Assembly: GCA_026929865.2 (NCBI GenBank) | Contig: CM049410.1 | Span: 9,982,001 to 10,046,000 of the forward strand | Origin: Hyperoplus lanceolatus | Lineage: Eukaryota; Chordata; Actinopteri; Uranoscopiformes; Ammodytidae | Length of the DNA: 64,000 nucleotides | Reading direction: 5' to 3' | Position numbers and translations under genes: made by a program | Part shown: piece by piece, positions 48,701 to 62,100 of the stretch | Numbering within the stretch: the stretch's first letter is position 1 | Layout of the letters: every line of letters begins with the position of its first letter | Notes under the pieces: generated by a model | What the model saw: only the letters and a program-made list of their open reading frames with translations | What the model was told of the DNA's origin: nothing | The model's database searches: none

Positions 48701-51700
48701 AACAAGCGTGAGCATTTTTTTTCCCCCACTTATTTAGTCATTATTGTACTTATGTGCATATTCAATTGACGCGCTTCCTCTCGCGAAAAAGAAATCCCAG
48801 TCTGTGAACTCTGGCCTCCTGCAGACGGTGCTGAGCCAGCGGCCGGGCTCCGGCCCACCACTTGGTTGCGAGCTGTATCTTAGTCATTTATCTAAATCCC
48901 AGAAATCAATTACAGCACGCCAAGGTGCCAGGGTGAGGGATTTAGGTTTTAATTTTCTCCCAGCTCCTCGGGCACTGGCTTGAGGCTGACAAATTACGTA
49001 GAGGTAGACAATTCTCTGGCTTTACATATATTGGATATTAGCAGTTGCAATTGTATGTGTGTTTACACTACTCTGTGTTAAACTTTCATACATGAGTTGC
49101 TATGGTTTGACCGGAAAATAGTGCTGGTTTTAGGAGGTTCTCTCTGTTTGGCCATTAACTTAATTAGCCTTTAACTGTTCCATACATATAAAAATTCTAG
49201 AAACCTCATTATGGCAAATAGTATTTATCCACCAGCTGCTGACACTTTTACTACACTCTGTTGCCACAGTTATCTTTAGTTCAAATGAAACACAATTATT
49301 GGCTCGTCTTTGTTCAATACTGTTAGCCAGTTGGTGATAAGAGAAGTACCATTGGAGTGGAGTGAAGAGCTGGCAAGCTTCTTACAGCTCTACCCACGTT
49401 CACTGCTCCACAGGTGGGCTACCCTACCTGCTGCTTAAAGGTGCCTTCACCCAAACTGACCCTAACATACTCTAAGTACAGCCAAACAGGCACCAAATGC
49501 TTCCCTATCCAACCAGCTACCTTGAAGGAAAGTACGTGAGTGGCACAAATAGAAGCACTGTAAGAGGTAAACAGATGATAGTTGTGTGTACAAGTCTTAC
49601 CTGCAGTTTGTATGAGCCCATGAAGAAAAGTAAGCATTTAAAACCTATGGAACGAGTGGACATTCGAAAGTTTCAACTGTTAACTGTAGGCTACACGGCA
49701 CGCGTCAAACACCATACCGACATGCAGCCTAGCGGCTAATGGAAAGCTGCTACAAGCACTTTGGTGAATAGCTCCAAAATATCTATGTCAAAATAAAACA
49801 AACCAATCTCCACTCTCACTCGAGATAAACCAAATCAGCATCCCCTATTTCTGGCATGGGAGGTGGCAACACAAGCTAATTCACACCTAACTCCTAAAAT
49901 ATTTAATTCCCGGAAGAAGTCCCCAATCATCACGAAACAGCTCAAAGTGAGTGATAATGACCTTACCTTAGCAGTTGCTTATTGATTAAATTAACGCAGA
50001 GCAAAAACTGGAGATGATTTAGGTGTGGAGGTCAGCTGCATCAAAGTTTTATGTTGTCATCTTCAAGGAGAAACTGTGCATGTTTAACTCGGAACTGAGA
50101 AATGCAAGGCAGTCTTTCTTTTCTGACATCATCACCAAAAACAACAACAATGCACGTGCCCTGTTTGCTACTGTCGACAGATTAACAAACCCTCCTGTGC
50201 CAGTAGCGTCTGAGCATCTTTCCACGAGGGCCTGCAATGAATTTGCCTCCTTCTTTACTGAGAAAATTCACAAAATTAGACAAGCTGTCACTGCATCAAT
50301 ACCAAGTTCAACATATGTATTCCCTCTTAAAATCAATTCAAATGCAATGACAGAATTTTATCTTATAAACCACAAAAACCTGGTGGACATTATACAACAC
50401 CTGAACTCCTCATCCTGTTGTCTTGACATTCTGCCCACAGGCTTCTTTAAAACTGTTTTTAGCTGTATGGCCTCAGATGTTCTTCAAATTGTCAACATGT
50501 CCCTTCAGACAGGTGTATTCCCACAGGCCCTGAAAACAGCAGTCATCAAGCCACTCCTAAAAAAGAACAATCTAGATACATCACTCATGAAAAATTATAG
50601 GCCCATATCTAACCTACCATTTTTAAGTAAAATCATTGAAAAAGCTGTTTATCAACAGCTAAATAACTACTTAGCAATGAATAACTGCTTTGATGTCTTC
50701 CAGTCAGGATTTCGACAACACCACAGCACTGAGACTGCTCTGGTTAAGGTCCTCAATGACATCCATTTAAACACAGACAGTGGCAAAAGTTCTGTCTTAG
50801 TTTTACTGGATCTCAGTGCCGCTTTTGACACAGTTGACCACAGCATATTACTAGATCGACTAGCAAACTGGGTTGGACTTTCTGGAACTGTACTAAGCTG
50901 GTTTGAATCCTACTTAAAGGATAGTGACTACTATGTGTCAATAGGCAATTTCACATCTGAGCGGACAAATATTGAATGCGGGGTCCCCCAAGGTTCCATT
51001 CTTGGCCCTCTTCTATTTAACATCTACATGCTCCCACTAGCTCAGATTATGAATAAGAACAAATTATGCTACCATAATTATGCAGACGACACACAAATTT
51101 ACATAACCATATCACCAGGAGACTACAGTCCGATACAGGCACTGAGTAAGTGCATTGAACAAATCAATGATTGGATGTGCCAAAATTTCCTTCAATTAAA
51201 CAACGATAAAATTGAAGTAATTGTCTTTGGTGCCAAAGATGAACAATTAAAAGTCAGCGCACAGCTTACATCCGTTATGTTAGAAACCACACCCCAAGCC
51301 AGAAATCTTGGTGTTGTTGTAGACTCCGACTTGAATTTCAAGAAACACATAAAATCAATTAATAAATCAGCCTACTACCACCTAAGAAACATATCAAGAA
51401 TTAAAGGGCTTACGTCTCAGCAAGATTTAGAAAAACTTGTCCATGCATTTATCTTTAGTAGACTTGACTACTGTAACAGTGTCCTTGCCGGCCTTCCAAA
51501 AAAATATATCAGACAGATTCAGCTAATTCAGAACGCTGCTGCTCGAGTCCTCACTAGGACCAAAAAAGTAGATCACATTACCCCAGTTCTGAGGTCTTTA
51601 CACTGGCTTCCAGTCACTCAAAGAATTGATTTCAAAATACTGATGTTGGTTTATAAAGCACTAAATGGTTTAGGGCCAAAATACATTACTGATATGCTGA

Positions 51701-53137
51701 TACGTTATGAACCGTCCAGAGCCCTTAGGTCGTCTGGGACAGGTCTACTTACAGTCCCTAGAGTTAGGACTAAACAAGGAGAAGCAGCTTTTAGTTATTA
51801 TGCACCAAAAATCTGGAACAAACTCCCAGAGAACTTGAGGTCTGCTGCAACTCTCAGTTCTTTTAAATCGAGTCTGAAGACTTTTTTGTTTCCATTTTAA
51901 CCTGCAATTTTCATTTTATTTGCTTTTAAATGTTTTTAAATCGAGTTTTAAATCGAGTTTTAATTTTTTTTTATTTGCTTCTTTTATTCGCTTTTAAATG
52001 TTTTATAATGTGTTTTATGTATTCTAATCTTGCCCCTGTAAAGCACTTTGAGTGGCCTTGTGTCTGAATTGTGCTATATAAATAAACTTGCCTTGCCTTG
52101 CCTTGCCTTGTGTGCGGTGCAGTTGTGGGAGGAGAAGTTGACAGACCAACCAACCAAATAACAAACATCTATATGTCTCAGCATGTGATGCAAAATGTGC
52201 GACTGTAAAAAAAGGATTTACCCACCCGCTTTTCACATTTTTCTGTTTACTTTAAATAGAACTTATCTGATTTTTTTCCCCCTCCCTTTATTGCCTACCT
52301 GTTTAATCGCTTTTTTTTATCAGTTTGAAGTTGGCATATTTTTCTGACAACCAATTTTAACGTTTACATCTTAATTTGAGACGGGCACATGGCACCACTT
52401 GAGAAGGAACCCCTGCTCTGTCACAGTGCAGGATTTGCTATCTGGCCACGATCACTTAGATGGGCAAGGCCTTATCACAGCCACATGTCAGTGACTGATG
52501 TAGCCCAACCCACTCTCTCGCTGTGCTTTAATGTCCACACCTTGTCGTCTTTTGACAGCAGAGCTTGGCATGGATTTCTGAGAAGTGATAAGACCGATCG
52601 AGTCTGCACTGTGTCTGGCCACAGTGTTGCTTTGTTATCGCTACATGAAGATAGCAATGGAATCCATTACCAAGTATGTGGAGGGAAAAAAGGGGAGTGA
52701 AATGCTGGGCCTGATTTCAGTGCCTTTTGATTAGAAAAGTCTGAAGGGGTTTGTACTCTTAACCTCATCACCTCATTCCTAACACTGTGTGTTGCATGTT
52801 TTAACAGTAAAAAGAAGATCAGCTGGGGTCTAACCTCTCCTTTTGTCAGTCCTGACATTATTGTAGGGAGAATATGACTAAGGGATAGAAAAAATCCCCT
52901 GACATCCATGCAAAAGAGTGAATAGTTGGTGAGCGAGGGGGTGGAGATCTTGTCTTTGTACGTGTCTGCCGGAGCATGGTGCAGCAGGTCAGCTTTCAGT
53001 CCTCCTCGCGCTCGGCCCTTTGCAAAAGCTCAAATGCTTCGTTGCAGAATAGCCTCGGGATTTGAAAATGGTGGCGAACTGTAAAGGACTCATCCTGTCT
53101 CTCTGCATGTCACTGTCTAACAATGATTCCACACACA

Positions 53138-53196
<59 letters not shown>

Positions 53197-56100
53197 AACT
53201 TCCCGAGTCCCCTCCAGAAATTGTAAACCTCCTTTCAGCTCTGTTTGTGGAGGTCATGGTCGAGCTGCCAGCCTGGGAACAGTGGCAGCCAGTATGGGAC
53301 CAGGAGCTGGGACCACTAAGAGGAATAGTAAACAGAGCGAGAGCGTGTGTCAATAGAGAAGGCTCGGAGAGTGCATTTCCGTTTGGCCTGGCCGGCCCCG
53401 GTGTAAAAGCACAGCTGAAGTGATATGATGACTTAATGCATTCTCAAGTACCTGCCTTGTAGATGGGCTATTATGGGGCGGATGGCGTGCAAGCTAACAA
53501 GGTGCTCGTATGGCAGATGATGGCCTCTTATGCAGAACAAGGTAACTGCAAGTTTTTCCAGGACATTTTCTTCCCCGCCTGGCAAAGTGTGAAATGGAGA
53601 TATGACTGTTGCTTATTATAACTTTGAGCACTTTCAGATTTTGGACCTCTGCACAGCCACCGTTCCACAACTGAACGAAATTGACATTTAGAAAAGTAAT
53701 TATTTTGAGGAGCTGGGTGAGAAAATTTAAACCACACTCACGTCTGTGTATTAAATTGGAAAGAGCGAAATCCAGATCAGCCAATTAGCATAGCTTACTG
53801 GCTAACAGAGGAAAGTCGCTCGGCTCATATACGTAAGTCATGAAATAAATAAAAACCTCATTATTGTTCTGTTAAACTGCTGCTGAAGGTTATTCCGTTA
53901 GTTCTGTGTCATTAACTCACAGCAGTGTTTGTGGGACACTCAGTGTGTGTGCCATCCCACACATTTGTTTTGTGACCTTGTAAGTCTTTCATTGATCAAT
54001 CTCTGTTAGTTTTTTCCCACTGCTCTTTCATCTTCATCCAAGGCCAGCTTCCTCTCTGTTGTAGGTGAGTCAATAAAAGAATATAGACGAGGGCTTCCCA
54101 GGGGGTTATGTTTGGGTCTGTGCTTTCCACCACTTTTTAAATGTTGTTCTATGTTGCACCATCACTACAGGCGGTATAGGTTTCTTCTCACTATGACGAC
54201 TAGTGATGGATCTCTGAGAGTGTGACAGCATTGTGTTTATTATGTATGGCCTCTTCCTCTGTGATGCAGGGTCCTGGTGGAGCTGAGGAGGTGCTGTCTC
54301 CTGACACATCCCAGTCCCAGCAGGCCAGAGTCCAGCACAGCTTTGTCCAGGAACATTTCCAGGCACAGTACAAGTGAGTCACCTTTCCCTCACATACAAC
54401 ACGCACACCTGCCCGAAAAACTACACAAATATAGCAATTCCCCTGTTTTGTCCAGTCTTTGCAACAGTCAGCAAGGCAGAACTGTCAAACTTTGGGTTCC
54501 TCTGCAGGTCAAAGCTGTGTGCATGAGGCTGTAGTTTAAGTTAAACTCTGTATATAAAGAGTTTGGAGGATGGTGTTTGCTTTTACCAAAGCCAAAAATA
54601 CGAGAGCAAATACGTTAGAAAAGGGATGTCTTTCTGCCCTAAGAAGGAAATGTTAGCAGGCCCAGCTAACTACCATTAGCCTTACTGACCACTTCTGAAA
54701 CTCATTTGTTTTGTAGGCTACCATATCAAAATGTAGGCCAAAGTTAGCGGATCTGTTTTGCTCTATCACAAGGCCTATTCATTTGGAGGAAGTTTACACT
54801 CCAGCAAACCCTAGCTAGTAGCTATACTCATTATTCGTGATAGCGATATGTTAGCAAAACCCATTAATTAGCAATCATAAAAGCCTTTCTCCTGTAAAAG
54901 TAAAACATACATTTAAAATAAAAATGTTATAAAACAAGCAATAACTAGCTGTACTGTACTGCAAAATAAGAGCAATATTGTTTTTGTCTTCTACATGTTT
55001 AATCAACTGGTAAGGACAGGTAACTGGTGATGCAGCCTTATTGAAAGTCTTTAAGCGTAACATCATGTAGCCATTAAGTTCATACTTAAATCCTATTGGT
55101 ATATTTGTTTTAATTCGTATCGACTCGGCTTGAAACATTACAAATTCAGCCAGAAAGCTTTTTTAACCAACTCATTCAGCTAACATATAATTAGCTAAGA
55201 AGCTACAGCGGTCTTAAATCAGTAAGCAATAGTAGTCAATTCCCTCGAAATATTGCCTCGAAATGTGGTCTTTTCATTGCAAAGAGCTATTTGTGTTTCC
55301 CATAACCATGTTTTTTTTTTTTTTTTTTTAAGATTATTCTTTTTGCATTTTTCATGCTTTTACTGACAGTGCAGAGGGACAGAGATGAAATGGGGCATAG
55401 AGGGGAGTGACTAACCACTACAACACGAGTACCCCTCCTACATGTAAAGCCTCTTTTATTATATTGTACTGTATTTGTCCCATTATCTTTAGGTTATGAT
55501 AGGATTTATTTTCCTTTTTCTCTAGACAGCATAAATACTTTGCTGAGTCTCAAAGTTTAGTATTCTCCTGTCACCAGGCTTCACGCTAGAAAAATACAGT
55601 ACAAACTATAATATATGCCATCTCGGACGCCTTACAGCCAAAGACTGTCCGCCTCCTGATGTTAGCAGCAGGAAAAAGGCTGATATATTTAAGCCTCGAT
55701 TTATAAAGCTCCACTTTGGGGATTTGAGCACCGGAAATAAGCAGAGGAACACTATACTTTATACCTCATTCATTAACTATGGTTAAGCAGTGCAGTGGAG
55801 AGCCCGGCGTTGGTGGTGGAGAGGGCTATAAAGAGGAATGCCATCACGGGGAGAGCGGCCATGGACAAACTTTTAAATTATTTGTCATTCTCTGTGGCAT
55901 TTGTTAATACAGATTTGTTCACAACAACATCGACAAAATAATGTTAGTAATTTGCTGACAGTCTGTGTTGATGTTGATGTACTTTTATCTGGAGGAAAAC
56001 AGCATATTCCCTCTCAGGGACTGCCTTGTGAATTGTGTTTACTGTACAACAGATCGACTTTTGTGTTGTCAGATGGTCTAAATGTCAGACTGCCCTGCTC

Positions 56101-59100
56101 TTGAAAAGGTCACAGCCCTAAACCACCACTGTCTAATAAGAGTTCTGTGTTTTGTCTAACATGTTTTACCCACACACACACACACACACTGTTGCTCTGG
56201 ATAAGTGACTGAAATATATATCTGTGTGACACCTGCGTAGAGACTGGTCCACACATTACAAAGCCTGGCCATGCTTATATGGTATTTAGGCTTCATTAAT
56301 CAGCTGATGTCATAAAGATGTCCTTATTTCTATTACACAGAGGTCCTCTGAGACACATATGCCTGGCTAGAAGAACAGTCAATTTTGCCCAGGCCCTCCA
56401 GTAATTACAAAGCAGTGAAGAGCGGTAATAATCTAAAGGTCTGATGAAAAACCTCCTCTGGTAGCTCTCCAAGGGAAACAAAAGCCCCTTTAGTACTTGC
56501 ACCTATTTCAAGGTCTTACCTTTTGTGCGGTATGAATAACAGTTATTGGCCGCGTTTCCCAGATTCGATCGTTCTTTGGGGCCAAAGAAGGGTCGAAAGA
56601 AGGGTTCGCCGAAGAAGGAGCGTTAAGATACGAGTGTTTCCCAGATGGCTTCTTAAGTGCCTTCTTTGGAGAACGCTTAAGACGAAGCGAAAGAAGTACT
56701 TTGGTGGGAGCTGTCCACCGCGGTCGTGCTGAAACTGAATAAATCGATGCCAGGCGAATCGATCACCCACATCTTTATCAGCGCATAATTCACACACAGC
56801 GCCCCGTGGTCTCCCCCACACAAGTGGAATTAGGCTACCATGTAGGCAATAGTGTGCGTGTGGGGTGTGTGGGTGCGGGGGGGTGGAACAAGTGTATCCA
56901 AGTAGTAATCAAGCCCATTAGCGCATATATACCCCGTGGATAGGCACACACATGTGAGAGTGGAAGAAAGCGCAGCAAAAGAAACAAGCGGGCACCGTCG
57001 TTTACCGCGGAGGAGATGGGCTCTTAGTGGACGAGTCTGGCAGCACCGGGCAGTTTTATTCGGGGGAACAAGGGGCAAAGAACATCACGGTGAAGAACCG
57101 TGTTAGGCAGGCCATAGCCGAAAATATGTCCCCCTCCATCCCATGTGGCCTGCGTGACTGGCGTGCTGTGAGGAAGAAGTGGCAGGAGTTCCAGAACCAA
57201 ACAAAAGGAAGAGTGCGAAGGTTTCACTAATCAATCTCCCTTCGTTGCAGGCGATGCAGACGCCCAGTAAAGACAGCGGAGTAACCCCTCCCCCATATGG
57301 TTTCAATAAACTACTTTGGTTTCCTTTTCAACCATGTATTGTGTGGATAATTTTGCATTGAAATGAGAGTGTCAAACCTATAGCAACAAAAAGTCCCAGG
57401 CAATTTGTAATGTATCTAAGCGTAGGTTAATGACGTGTGCGTATAGTGCGCCCATGAGTGCGCCCTTTCAACAGCATTCCAGTGCCAGACTTTCAGGTAA
57501 AGCACCCGGATACTGCAGCAATACTCATAGTGTGCAGGACGTTACATGTAGCCTACATCTTCTGGTTCTGTTTATTTATTTCAGCCTTCAGGCCTGAGAG
57601 TTGATATGGGCATGATGTGGTGGTTGTGGGTTTATGGTTTAGTGATCAGTGCTTGGTGACTGGTGGTAAAGGGGTAGGGGCTGGGGTTGTTGGACCTCAG
57701 AAGAGGTTGATATGTTCTTAAAAACGCAGCGCAGCCAGAAGCTGCATCTCCGCTGAAGGAAAATTGCATGTGTGTGGAGACACCAGAGTGATCAGCCGTT
57801 GGATCTCCCACGGCCGGGCAGTCGTACTTTGCCTGGACGGCCCGGTCTGATAGCACGTCCAGTGGGGAGAAGTGCCGACGCACGTATGCATTTATGTAAA
57901 CCGTCTGGCTTCGCGCACGGCGAGACTGTTGTATTGCAACCATGGTTTCTCACACGCGGACTTTGGCAACGCCTTTATAGCAGGTGGAACCGCTCTGGAT
58001 GAGGTTCAGCTGAGTTCAATTAAATCTGTTTCCTTGATATCTGTCAAATGCCACAGGGTTGTGGATATTTTTCTATGTGTAGTACTATAAACTCACTTGT
58101 GTGTGGAAAACGTAAACGTGTAATTCATTAAAACATTTTTTTCTCTACTATTAGTTTATGTTTATTGCGCCAGGTCCGCATTGAACATTGTTTTATTATT
58201 TCAAAAAGTGGAGGAAATAAATTTCCCTGACGCGGCATGATCACTGACGATTTGGTCGCTAAGAAGGTTGAAAGAGTGGGTCAGCGCCGTCGTACAGTTC
58301 CATCTTAGTGAAAGTACTACTTTCGCTAAGAACGAATCTGGGAAACGCATTCTTCTTTCACAGCGTTCTTAAGAGCGCTCCAAAGAAGTACTTAGCCCAA
58401 AGAGGCTCTTAACGAATCTGGGAAACGCGGCCATTGTTGTTATTAGTTGTTCCAGCGGTCACCTATTACCGCTGTACTTTGTTGAGAATTTAAAAAGGTA
58501 TTTTTTTTAATAAACCAGTTACTATTGGTTACTGTGGTGATGCATTGTAACACCCCCCCCCAAAAAAAAGGCTTTTCATCCATACTGTATGGTAATTTTT
58601 TATGCAGCTGGAAGTTTCATGACTTACCTTAAGGGGAGATGAACATGCATTTAAGGTTTTCACATAAGAAGTACATACATAATCTGTCAGCTGGGGCCTT
58701 CTGGGTGATGTCGAGGTTTGTCCAGACAAGACATCAGTGCGCCATGTCTGGTCTGAGAAAACATTGGGAAGTTTGCACTGCAGATTTGTTGCGGTCATTG
58801 TGAAAACCATTTACACAGTGGTCAAGTACTCATAGCTATTTATCTGGACGTTGTGGGGAATGCACTCCGTAGGCAATTAATTGCCTACTCTTTTATCCAG
58901 TCATTTTATAATTTATAGGCCACTTCCTCTTGCTTTGCTTCATCCCTTCAGTTAGACCAATGGGGTTCCAATCTTTCTGTCTTCAGAAGTACCTTCTGTA
59001 TCCAGCTCTAACACCATCTGGACTCCATAAACCACTGACCCCAAGGACCGATTATCGAAAATCAACCAAAAATTCAATCTATTTAATAAATTATTTATTT

Positions 59101-62100
59101 TTATTTTTTACTTGTCCCTCCAGACTGAACTGCTTATATCTTGTTTCTCAGTACCATCTTCCATCTGTTAATTCCTGGGAAAATTGGCAGCTTTGTGTAA
59201 CTGCCCGTAATACATCTGTCTGAGAGCATCCTTTAATTGCTACCCTCCTCACTGTTAAATGTCTCAGCCATGACAACTTGGGTGTGTCTAGACGGGAAGC
59301 AGCTGTCTGGCAGGCAGAGATTTGTTACTCTCACAGGTTGACTGGGTGAGATGATACGGAGGGAAGTAAATTTTTACCATTCAAATGCATAACATGACTG
59401 TGTCGTTTAAATGGAAATGTATTAACACTGCTGGGGTTGGACTCTTGACAAATATTTCTTGACTCCTGTCCCTCTCTCTTCCTCTGTGTCCCAAGGGCAC
59501 ACCACTGCCGGAGTCTGCGTAACACTTGGCAATTCAGTGTCCGATGTGATACAACATGTAGGGTTGACAGAGCGAAGAATTATCCTTGTAATAGCCCTGT
59601 TTGTCACAATGCAATCATCACGGCCATTATGCATGTTCAAACAAATTAAATCTAAGCGAGCCAAGGCCGAGAGTTATTCTATTTTAATTTATTTATATTA
59701 TCTGTCATCACATGCTGAAGCTGAGCAAGAAATCAGTCACCCAGGCTTCATTTTATATTACATTTAGTGGCATTTTAAGAAGAGTATAAAACACGGCTCT
59801 TTTCAAAAGATCAGAATTTATTCAATCAATCATTGCTCTTTACCCACTTTTAAGTAAATCTTGAAATCAGATCAAACACTGTGATCTTTGTCCATGTTGT
59901 GAGTAGGCTGCAGTCGGTCGGTGGGGACTGGGCTGAGGTGCCTGTCTGTGGAGCATTGTTTGATCACAGGCAGGCAGAGCGAAGTGACGGGCAGCCGAGC
60001 GTTTCAGATTACAGACGTGGTGCAGTTTCAGAGGGAGCGCAGCTCGTTTTACCGCGGTGCCACTTTCTCTCAGGGACCCTCACGTCTAATCTCTCCAAAT
60101 CGGTCGGACCGTCTGACCTTTGCTTAGATCATATCTCCTGATTTATTTGTTACAGTTTGAAGGGCAGAACTGGGTAACCGGTAATTTGGAGTGTACAGGC
60201 CCAGCCATTTTATTGTAATTTCAATAAGTAAATTATGAGGAGCACTTTAAGGTTTATGTCTTTTCCATTTAGGAATAGTTGAATAAACTACTGTTCATCC
60301 CCCAACAGAGGATTGCTGCCAGGCCTGGTCAGACAACTAAACATGCCCGTCTATTTGATTTAAGTCTATAGAGACGTTTTGTTTTTTTTAATTGTTTAAA
60401 TCAATTAGACAAAGATACCTGGGTGATGCGTTACTCAATGCTCTGGCAGGCTGTGGGTGGTGCAAAGCATCAAACTCAGAGTCATTTCAGCTTGGCTGTG
60501 TCTAAGACAGGGGGCCACATACCTTTCCACCTTTGCACGCTTCCTCCATTAGAGCATCACCAGAATATCACCTCTTCCCTTTTACTCCTTTTCTCTTTTT
60601 AAGTGTTTTAGAGCAGTTCCAGGCCACATCTATGTTTTAGTGGAGGCTGAGTGGCATTTGTATGCATGGAGTGCAGCTACCCTCACTGTTTCCTGGCGAG
60701 AATAAGACATCCGTAGGGCAGCCATTCTACTCTGCCAAGAGGGATAGATCCACTAAGAGCCAGTTTCAGCTGGGCTTCCTTGAATAGAGCTTTATTCACT
60801 CCTCCGTCCTCCCCCTGCCACTGGGTCTATCAGGTGCCTTCCTATAAGGAAAACACATTTGAACAGTTCATCTGTGGCTTCATTTCCCATGGTAGTGTGG
60901 CGTGTGAAGGTCATAAACGTTCAACACTCATAAGCTTGGGGATTTAAAGTCTCAATGTAAAAAGTATGTGGATTAGGAAAAAGAAGGAGTATTATTAGAC
61001 ATGGTCTAAATGGGAATTTGGCATTTGAAATAAATCAGTTAATGTTCTTGATTTTTCTTTGTGAGGTTTAAGTCTCCTCACACTCAATATTTCACTCTAC
61101 TTTATTGCTGCTGCACTGTGCTTCACACCGGCGTATTGCCAATTTATGCACAGCATGGTGCTTGCCAATTATTACAGTAGCAGTGGTGAATCATATTCTA
61201 AAGATATGGAAGATATGAAAGTAAAAACCTGAATAAATGAGGGGAGAAACATAACTACGCTTTCACACAGGTATACTGCATTGTACAATTAAGCAATTGG
61301 CATACAATCATGTTCGGTGACAGGTATACAAATTCTGGGCAGGCTCAGTTTTAGATCAAACGAAAAGATCTAAGTGACTTTGAAAGAGGGTTCATTGTTG
61401 GTGCACGGATGGCAAGAGACAGTGTTTCCATAGGAACAGTAGATGAATTGACATGAATTTAAATCAACCAATTATTCACCACTTTTAGCTAACTATTTTA
61501 ACTGTTTATCATTAGTTTTAGATAACTATTTTAACTTGATATTCATTAGTTTTAGCTGACTATATACATTTATTATTCATCACCTTTAGCCTATCTTTTT
61601 TAAATGTTTATTTTCCTGTAGGCTTATTAGCCTGTTCATTACTGTAAACTAACTTTAACTGTATCATCATTCATTAGTTTAAGCTAACTATCTTAACTTA
61701 TCTTTCATTACTAAGCTAACTATTTTATGTTATTCTGTGACTTCTTGCTGTCTGTTTTTACCATATATCATTAAGTATTGGCTCTTATTCAAGAGCCCAA
61801 AACATAGCTATCGTGTTTACAGATTTGTTGCAGATTACTTATATCAGGATATATTTTTTCGTTGAGCTATTCCAATCATTCCTCGTACCCCTTGACAACT
61901 GAAGGAGAAACCTACCCTTCGGGGTCCAAGTAATCCTGTTTGGGAATGACTGGTTTAAATGACGATGGCCAATAGTGAGCTTTATCTAAATATAGCTGTA
62001 TGTTTGATTCCTTTGTTTGTCTGACGGATTAATGTCAAATCCATACAAAATCATTTTGGTTTACACACAATGACGCTCCTTCATATAATCAAAGCAGTTG

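Larger units (their letters stand above)
38896..54269. other. usp43 intron 2 (15.4 kb)
   Basis: Holds the L2 element (about 49990-52107), several microsatellites, a short RT relic (41225-41290) and a GCTAAG-type repeat (45590-45810). No nested gene was recognised. The segments 44220-44720 and 48440-48720 are complex, non-repetitive and candidate conserved non-coding DNA. Confidence 0.8.

Noticed and set aside
48447-48737. 96-residue ORF in intron 2
   Set aside because: No domain and no paired splice signals. More likely non-coding, possibly conserved.
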